From CAJQND01 sp051010055 (GTDB lineage Bacteria > Pseudomonadota > Alphaproteobacteria > Rhizobiales > CAJQND01): a DNA stretch of 9,534 nt. The stretch covers positions 1 through 9,534 of the forward strand of contig JBPCVY010000126.1 of the NCBI GenBank assembly GCA_051010055.1, read 5' to 3'. Shown one piece after another: positions 3,793 through 9,534 of the stretch. How positions within the stretch are numbered: the first letter of the stretch is position 1; each line of letters begins with the position of its first letter. The notes under the pieces are model-generated. The model was not told where the DNA came from and did no database searches. It saw only the letters and a list, made by a program, of their open reading frames with translations. Position numbers and translations under genes: made by a program.

Positions 3793-6700
3793 ATGACGCA
3801 AACCCTCACCGGATCAAAGCGTGTTCGTAAATATTTCGGCAAGATTGCCGAACAAGCCAAGATGCCGAACCTTATCGAGGTCCAAAAGGAATCCTACGCT
3901 CAGTTCCTTCAGGTCGAAGAGCCGAACGGAGGCCGTATCGAAGAGGGACTTCAGGCTGTCTTCAAATCGGTTTTCCCGATTACGGACTTTGCCGGCATCT
4001 CGACACTGGAATTCGTGCGCTACGATTTTGAGCCGCCGAAATATGACGTGGAAGAATGCCAGCAGCGCGGTATGACTTTTGCAGCGCCTCTGAAGGTTAC
4101 GCTGCGGCTTATCGTTTTCGAAATCGATGAAGATACCGGCGCCAAATCAGTCAAGGATATCAAAGAGCAGGACGTTTACATGGGCGACATGCCGCTCATG
4201 ACCAAAAACGGCACGTTCGTTGTAAACGGCACGGAGCGGGTTATCGTCTCGCAGATGCACCGCTCTCCGGGCGTTTTCTTTGATCACGACAAGGGTAAAA
4301 CCCATTCGTCAGGCAAGCTTCTGTTTGCAGCACGCATCATTCCTTACCGTGGCTCATGGCTCGATTTTGAATTCGATGCCAAGGACTTGGTACACGTGCG
4401 AATCGACCGCCGCCGCAAACTGCCGGTGACAACTCTGTTGCTGGCGCTTGGGCTGGACAGCGAAGAAATTCTTCATTTCTTCTATGACACGGTTACCTAT
4501 AAGCGTGCGCCGAAGGATGTGGGCTGGAAAACGCCTTTTGTGCCGGAACGCTACAGGGGCATCAAACCGGCATCCGATCTTGTTGATGCGAAAACCGGTA
4601 ATGTGGTTGTTGAGGCAGGTAAGAAGGTAACACCTCGCCTTGCCCGCAAACTTGCAGAAGAAGGTCTCAAAGAGCTTCTGGTTCAGGATGCGGATTTGCA
4701 CGGCCAATTCGTCGCCGATGAGCTGGTAAACCCTGATACCGGTGTCATCTACGCTGAAGCCGGCGAAGAGATCAATGAGGAGGTGCTCACTCGCCTCAAG
4801 GAAGAGGCGGGCTACAAGCAGCTGCGTCTTCTCGATATTGATCACATCAATACCGGCGCCTTTATCCGCAACACCTTGAACGCTGACAAGGCGGAGAACT
4901 ACGAGCAGGCTCTGCTTGAAGTTTACCGCGTCATGCGTCCGGGCGAGCCGCCTACGAAGGAAACTGCTGAAGCGCTTTTCAACGGCCTCTTCTTTGATCC
5001 GGAGCGCTATGACCTTTCCGCGGTTGGCCGCGTGAAAATGAATATGCGCCTTGAGTTGGATGCACCTGATACCCACCGCACCTTGCGTAAGGACGACATT
5101 CTTGCGGTTATCAAGACGCTTGTTGGTCTGCGGGACAGTAAGGGCGAAATCGACGATATTGATCATCTTGGCAACCGGCGTGTGCGCTCGGTTGGCGAGT
5201 TGATGGAAAATCAGTACCGCATCGGCCTGGTGCGCATGGAACGCGCCATCAAGGAGCGCATGTCTTCGGTCGATGTCGACACTGTGATGCCGCATGACCT
5301 GATCAACGCCAAACCGGCAGCGGCTGCCGTGCGCGAGTTCTTTGGTTCCTCGCAGCTGTCACAGTTCATGGACCAGACCAACCCGCTTTCGGAAGTCACC
5401 CACAAACGCCGCCTGTCGGCGCTTGGGCCAGGGGGTCTTACCCGCGAGCGTGCTGGCTTTGAAGTGCGCGACGTGCACCCCACCCACTATGGCCGCATCT
5501 GTCCGATTGAAACTCCGGAAGGCCCGAACATCGGCCTGATCAACTCGCTTGCAACATATGCTCGGGTGAACAAATACGGCTTTATTGAAAGCCCGTACCA
5601 GAAGGTCGAAAAAGGCAAGGTGATCGCGCAAATCGACTATCTGTCGGCGATTGAGGAAGCCAAGCATCATATTGCCCAAGCCAATGCGCCACTTGATAAA
5701 AATGGCAAATTTATCAATGATTTGGTGAATTGCCGTTATGGCGGAGATGTAGAGCTGGTGACCCCTGACAGGGTTGAGTACATGGACGTGTCGCCGAAGC
5801 AGCTTGTTTCGGTTGCAGCAGCGCTTATCCCGTTCCTGGAAAATGACGATGCTAACCGCGCGCTTATGGGCTCGAATATGCAACGCCAGGCGGTGCCACT
5901 TCTGAAAGCGGATGCACCGTTGGTTGGCACCGGTATGGAAGCAGTTGTTGCCCGCGATTCCGGTGCCGCCATTACGGCCAGGCGTGGTGGTATCGTTGAC
6001 CAGGTTGACGCCAAGCGTATCGTTATCCGCGCAACCCACGAAACCGATCCCTCCAAACCGGGCGTGGACATCTACAACCTGTTGAAGTTCCAGCGTTCTA
6101 ACCAGAACACCTGCATTAACCAGCGCCCGCTTGTGCGTATGGGGGATGAAGTGAACGCCGGTGACATTATTGCTGACGGCCCGTCTACGGACCTTGGCGA
6201 TCTGGCGCTCGGTAAGAACTGCCTTGTCGCGTTCATGCCGTGGAATGGATACAACTTCGAGGACTCTATCCTCATTTCCGAGCGCATGGTGCGCGACGAC
6301 GTCTTTACTTCAATTCATATCGAAGAATTCGAGGTGATGGCTCGCGATACCAAGCTTGGGCCGGAAGAAATTACCCGCGATATTCCGAATGTGGGTGAAG
6401 AGGCGCTGAAAAACCTCGACGAAGCCGGCATTGTCTATATCGGTGCTGAGGTGAACCCGAGCGATATTCTCGTGGGCAAGATCACGCCTAAGGGCGAAAG
6501 CCCGATGACGCCGGAAGAGAAGCTTCTTCGGGCAATTTTCGGTGAAAAAGCTTCCGATGTGCGCGATACCTCACTGCGCCTGCCACCGGGTGTGACGGGT
6601 ACAGTTGTTGAAGTGCGCGTGTTCAACCGCCACGGCATCGACAAGGATGAGCGTGCGCTTGCGATCGAGCGTGAGGAAATCGAAAGTCTTGCCAAGGACC

Positions 6701-7914
6701 GCGACGACGAACTTGGCATTCTTGACCGTAACTCCTATGGCCGCCTGGCTGATTATCTTGTTGGCAAGGAAGCTGCCAGCGGGCCGAAAGGCTATAATCT
6801 GGAAAGCCGGATTACTCAGACGAAACTGGATGAAATCCCACGCTCGCAATGGTGGTCGATTGCCCTTTCCAACGAAAAGGCGCTATCTGAGCTGGAAGCC
6901 ATGTCGCAGCAGTATGACGAATCCCGTCAGCGTCTCGAGCAGCGATTTGTCGATAAAGTCGACAAGTTGCAGCGCGGTGATGAACTGCCGCCGGGCGTTA
7001 TGAAAATGGTCAAGGTCTTTGTTGCTGTGAAGCGCAAGATCCAGCCAGGCGACAAGATGGCCGGCCGCCACGGCAACAAGGGTGTTATTTCCAAGATCGT
7101 TCCGATCGAAGATATGCCATTCCTGGATGACGGTACCCATGTTGATGTGGTTCTGAACCCGCTTGGGGTGCCGAGCCGTATGAATGTCGGGCAGATTCTT
7201 GAAACCCATCTTGGATGGGCGTGCCGCGGCCTTGGTGAAAAGATCGGTGAAGCACTGGAAGTTTATGCAGCCAGTGAGAAGATCAAGCCGCTCAAGGATG
7301 CTCTGAAACTTGCTTACGGTGAACAGAATGTCACCGGCGGCATGAACGATGAGCAGATCGTCGCCATGTCGAAAAACCTGCGCGGCGGCGTGCCGATTGC
7401 AACACCGGTGTTTGATGGTGCGAAAGAAGAAGACATCGTTGAGATGCTGACCGCTTCTGAGCATGATCCGTCCGGCCAGGCGATACTTTATGATGGCCGC
7501 ACAGGTGAACAGTTCGACCGGCCGGTGACAGTTGGATACATCTATATCCTCAAGCTTCACCACCTGGTCGATGACAAAATCCACGCCCGTTCCATTGGCC
7601 CATACTCGCTCGTTACCCAGCAGCCGCTGGGTGGTAAGGCGCAGTTCGGCGGACAGCGGTTCGGTGAGATGGAGGTGTGGGCGCTCGAAGCGTACGGCGC
7701 TGCTTATACCTTGCAGGAAATGCTCACCGTGAAATCGGATGACGTGGCTGGGCGTACGAAGGTCTATGAGGCCATCGTGCGCGGTGACGATACTTTCGAA
7801 GCCGGTATTCCGGAAAGCTTCAACGTTCTTGTGAAGGAAATCCGTTCCCTCGGCTTGAACGTGCAGTTGCAGGACATTCAGGATAATGACGAAATTCCTG
7901 ATGCCGCTGAGTAA
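3793..7914 (+). CDS. rpoB: DNA-directed RNA polymerase subunit beta
   Basis: This is a complete 1373-residue beta subunit, slightly longer than E. coli RpoB (1342). With beta' it forms the catalytic core of RNA polymerase. The rifampicin-binding cluster is GSSQLSQFMDQTNPLSEVTH (518-537) followed by KRRLS. It keeps Q524, D527, H537, R540 and S542, matching E. coli Q513, D516, H526, R529 and S531, so no common resistance change is seen there. EGPNIGLI is at 576-583. The active-site-facing block GDKMAGRHGNKG contains K1088 and K1096, matching E. coli K1065 and K1073. The C-terminal GKAQFGGQRFGEMEVWALEA (1281-1300) forms the interface with beta'. AAAGGAA at 3781-3787 supports the start. No frameshift or insertion is evident. 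Confidence 0.99.
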   Translation: MTQTLTGSKRVRKYFGKIAEQAKMPNLIEVQKESYAQFLQVEEPNGGRIEEGLQAVFKSVFPITDFAGISTLEFVRYDFEPPKYDVEECQQRGMTFAAPLKVTLRLIVFEIDEDTGAKSVKDIKEQDVYMGDMPLMTKNGTFVVNGTERVIVSQMHRSPGVFFDHDKGKTHSSGKLLFAARIIPYRGSWLDFEFDAKDLVHVRIDRRRKLPVTTLLLALGLDSEEILHFFYDTVTYKRAPKDVGWKTPFVPERYRGIKPASDLVDAKTGNVVVEAGKKVTPRLARKLAEEGLKELLVQDADLHGQFVADELVNPDTGVIYAEAGEEINEEVLTRLKEEAGYKQLRLLDIDHINTGAFIRNTLNADKAENYEQALLEVYRVMRPGEPPTKETAEALFNGLFFDPERYDLSAVGRVKMNMRLELDAPDTHRTLRKDDILAVIKTLVGLRDSKGEIDDIDHLGNRRVRSVGELMENQYRIGLVRMERAIKERMSSVDVDTVMPHDLINAKPAAAAVREFFGSSQLSQFMDQTNPLSEVTHKRRLSALGPGGLTRERAGFEVRDVHPTHYGRICPIETPEGPNIGLINSLATYARVNKYGFIESPYQKVEKGKVIAQIDYLSAIEEAKHHIAQANAPLDKNGKFINDLVNCRYGGDVELVTPDRVEYMDVSPKQLVSVAAALIPFLENDDANRALMGSNMQRQAVPLLKADAPLVGTGMEAVVARDSGAAITARRGGIVDQVDAKRIVIRATHETDPSKPGVDIYNLLKFQRSNQNTCINQRPLVRMGDEVNAGDIIADGPSTDLGDLALGKNCLVAFMPWNGYNFEDSILISERMVRDDVFTSIHIEEFEVMARDTKLGPEEITRDIPNVGEEALKNLDEAGIVYIGAEVNPSDILVGKITPKGESPMTPEEKLLRAIFGEKASDVRDTSLRLPPGVTGTVVEVRVFNRHGIDKDERALAIEREEIESLAKDRDDELGILDRNSYGRLADYLVGKEAASGPKGYNLESRITQTKLDEIPRSQWWSIALSNEKALSELEAMSQQYDESRQRLEQRFVDKVDKLQRGDELPPGVMKMVKVFVAVKRKIQPGDKMAGRHGNKGVISKIVPIEDMPFLDDGTHVDVVLNPLGVPSRMNVGQILETHLGWACRGLGEKIGEALEVYAASEKIKPLKDALKLAYGEQNVTGGMNDEQIVAMSKNLRGGVPIATPVFDGAKEEDIVEMLTASEHDPSGQAILYDGRTGEQFDRPVTVGYIYILKLHHLVDDKIHARSIGPYSLVTQQPLGGKAQFGGQRFGEMEVWALEAYGAAYTLQEMLTVKSDDVAGRTKVYEAIVRGDDTFEAGIPESFNVLVKEIRSLGLNVQLQDIQDNDEIPDAAE

Positions 7915-7955
7915 CTGTTAGTTATGGCCGCCCGTTCCGGCGGGCGGTCAGTTAC
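7911..7955 (+). promoter_or_regulatory. Strong stem-loop enclosing the rpoB stop codon
   Basis: CCGCCCG (7928-7934) pairs with CGGGCGG (7941-7947) around a TTCCGG loop; a G-T, a G-C and a T-A pair extend it to 10 bp (7925-7950). Alternatively, GTAACTG (7911-7917), which includes the TAA stop codon, pairs perfectly with CAGTTAC (7949-7955), leaving a 9-base bulge on the 5' side. No T-run follows, so it is not an ordinary intrinsic terminator. It probably affects rpoB mRNA stability or read-through into rpoC, or is a processing site; this is inferred. Confidence 0.45.
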
Positions 7956-8002
7956 GCGCCGCATGCTCAGGCGTGAAGTAGATTTGAGGGTTTAACCCTA
8001 GC

Positions 8003-8027
8003 GCGGACCACCCATCCGCAAGAGGAG
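8003..8027 (+). promoter_or_regulatory. Small hairpin and ribosome binding site before rpoC
   Basis: GCGGA (8003-8007) pairs with TCCGC (8015-8019) with a 7-base loop, immediately followed by GAGGAG (8022-8027), the rpoC ribosome binding site, 10 bases before ATG 8038. A short AGGG/CCCT stem (7987-7990/7996-7999) lies upstream. These small stems may simply keep the site exposed. Confidence 0.3.
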
Positions 8028-8037
8028 ACCAAAGCTC

Positions 8038-9534
8038 ATGAACCAAGAGGTCATGAACATTTTCAATCCCGTCGGCCAACCGCAGACGTTCGACCAGATC
8101 CGTATTTCGATCGCATCTCCAGAGAAAATTCTCTCCTGGTCGTTCGGCGAGATCAAGAAGCCGGAAACCATCAACTACCGGACGTTCAAACCGGAAAGGG
8201 ATGGGCTTTTCTGCGCCCGCATTTTCGGTCCGATCAAGGACTATGAATGCCTGTGCGGTAAATATAAGCGGATGAAGTATAAGGGCGTAATCTGCGAAAA
8301 ATGTGGTGTTGAAGTAACTTTGTCGAAGGTACGCCGCGAGCGCATGGGCCATATTGAGCTTGCTGCGCCGGTTGCGCACATCTGGTTCCTCAAATCGCTC
8401 CCGAGCCGTATCTCGCTGTTGCTTGATATGACGCTGAAGGACGTTGAGCGCGTTCTTTACTTTGAAAGTTATATCGTGCTGGAGCCGGGGCTTACGCCTT
8501 TGAAGGAAAAACAGCTCCTGACCGAGGAAGAGTATCTCCAGTACCAGGATGAGTATGGCGATGACAGCTTCACCGCGGGTATTGGCGCGGAAGCAGTTCG
8601 TGAAATCCTTTCAGGCATGGATCTTGAAAAAATCGCCGCAGATCTTCGCGTTGAGATCGCCGAGGCAACGACCGAGCTCAAGCCGAAGAAGCTGGGCAAG
8701 CGCCTGAAGTTGATCGAGGCTTTCATGCAGTCGGGCAATCGTCCCGAATGGATGATTTTGACTGTTGTGCCGGTAATTCCGCCGGAGCTGCGCCCGCTGG
8801 TGCCACTTGACGGGGGGCGTTTCGCAACCTCTGACCTCAACGATCTCTATCGTCGTGTAATCAACCGTAACAATCGTCTGAAGCGACTGATTGAGCTGCG
8901 CGCACCTGACATTATTATCCGCAACGAAAAGCGGATGTTGCAGGAGTCGGTTGACGCTCTGTTCGACAATGGCCGCCGCGGCCGCGTTATCACTGGCGCC
9001 AACAAGCGCCCGCTAAAGTCCTTGTCCGATATGCTGAAGGGCAAGCAGGGTCGGTTCCGTCAGAACCTGCTTGGTAAGCGCGTCGACTATTCCGGCCGTT
9101 CCGTTATCGTGGTTGGCCCGGAACTGATGCTTCATCAATGCGGCCTGCCGAAAAAAATGGCGCTTGAACTGTTCAAGCCGTTCATCTACTCGCGCCTTGA
9201 TGCCAAGGGCCTGGCCTCAACGGTCAAGCAGGCCAAGAAGCTGGTTGAAAAGGAAAAACCGGAGGTTTGGGACATTCTCGATGAGGTGATCCGCGAACAT
9301 CCGGTGCTTTTGAACCGCGCACCGACCCTTCACAGGCTTGGTATTCAGGCATTTGAGCCGGTATTGATTGAAGGCAAGGCCATTCAGCTGCACCCGCTTG
9401 TGTGCGCCGCCTTTAACGCTGACTTTGATGGCGACCAAATGGCTGTCCACGTACCGCTCTCGCTGGAAGCCCAGCTTGAAGCACGCGTGCTCATGATGTC
9501 GACCAACAACATTCTGCATCCGGCTAACGGCCAG
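8038..9534 (+). CDS. rpoC: DNA-directed RNA polymerase subunit beta', N-terminal part (cut at right edge)
   Basis: The frame runs 499 codons to the window end, about the first third of a subunit usually near 1400 residues. Beta' carries the catalytic magnesium site and the clamp. The N-terminal zinc site is visible as C71, C73, C86 and C89 (ECLCG and ICEKCG), next to the clamp segment VRRERMGHIELAAPVAHIWF. The switch/DNA-contact stretch GRFRQNLLGKRVDYSGRSVI ends near residue 357. The catalytic loop NADFDGDQ (460-467) supplies D462, D464 and D466, matching E. coli D460, D462 and D464. GAGGAG at 8022-8027 supports the 8038 start, giving the common alphaproteobacterial N-terminus MNQEVMN; ATG 8053 is a weaker alternative. 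Nothing is broken in the visible part. Confidence 0.99.
   Translation, partial: MNQEVMNIFNPVGQPQTFDQIRISIASPEKILSWSFGEIKKPETINYRTFKPERDGLFCARIFGPIKDYECLCGKYKRMKYKGVICEKCGVEVTLSKVRRERMGHIELAAPVAHIWFLKSLPSRISLLLDMTLKDVERVLYFESYIVLEPGLTPLKEKQLLTEEEYLQYQDEYGDDSFTAGIGAEAVREILSGMDLEKIAADLRVEIAEATTELKPKKLGKRLKLIEAFMQSGNRPEWMILTVVPVIPPELRPLVPLDGGRFATSDLNDLYRRVINRNNRLKRLIELRAPDIIIRNEKRMLQESVDALFDNGRRGRVITGANKRPLKSLSDMLKGKQGRFRQNLLGKRVDYSGRSVIVVGPELMLHQCGLPKKMALELFKPFIYSRLDAKGLASTVKQAKKLVEKEKPEVWDILDEVIREHPVLLNRAPTLHRLGIQAFEPVLIEGKAIQLHPLVCAAFNADFDGDQMAVHVPLSLEAQLEARVLMMSTNNILHPANGQ

Noticed and set aside
4354..5295. 313-codon open frame on the - strand inside rpoB
   Set aside because: It is entirely antisense to a strongly conserved part of rpoB and shows no family signature.
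7924..7995. 23-codon frame after rpoB starting at ATG 7924
   Set aside because: It has no ribosome binding site and lies within the strong inverted repeat, so it is likely chance.

Overview
This window is a core housekeeping segment of an alphaproteobacterial chromosome, most likely from the order Hyphomicrobiales (Rhizobiales) or a close relative. The evidence is gene order and protein sequence. The order is tuf - tRNA-Trp - secE - nusG - rplK - rplA - rplJ - rplL - rpoB - rpoC. SecE is a short single-span form, L10 begins with GTG and reads MDRAQK, and RpoC begins MNQEVMN. Base composition is moderate and even, and nothing suggests recent transfer, mobile elements or CRISPR. Every gene is on the + strand; no gene on the - strand is convincing.

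Layout. Positions 1-155 are the last codons of tuf (EF-Tu). A GC-rich hairpin follows, then tRNA-Trp (207-282). secE (312-500) and nusG (527-1057) come next, encoding a SecYEG subunit and the NusG elongation factor. After a 138-base structured leader come rplK and rplA (1196-2331; L11 and L1), only 5 bases apart. A 351-base region without a standard gene (2332-2682) precedes rplJ and rplL (2683-3628; L10 and L7/L12). A 164-base spacer with several hairpins leads to rpoB (3793-7914). A 123-base spacer with a strong stem-loop leads to rpoC, which runs off the right edge at codon 499.

How the genes work together. L11, L1, L10 and L7/L12 build the L1 stalk and the GTPase-associated stalk of the 50S subunit, where EF-Tu docks. 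RpoB and RpoC form the catalytic core of RNA polymerase. NusG links the polymerase to the ribosome and to Rho, and SecE belongs to the protein-export channel. In well-studied bacteria the expression of this cluster is balanced by L1 binding the rplKA leader, L10-L12 binding the rplJL leader, and partial termination or RNA processing before rpoB. The long spacers here sit exactly where those controls are expected and contain clear inverted repeats. No canonical promoter and no hairpin followed by a long T-run was found, so the segment may be read as one or a few overlapping transcripts.

No previously undescribed system was found. The most interesting part is the rplJ leader. It contains an 18-codon reading frame (2622-2678) with a very strong ribosome binding site, ending 4 bases before the rplJ start. 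It is overlaid by four short segments that can pair in alternative ways. The other observations are candidate RNA control structures that need comparative or experimental tests.
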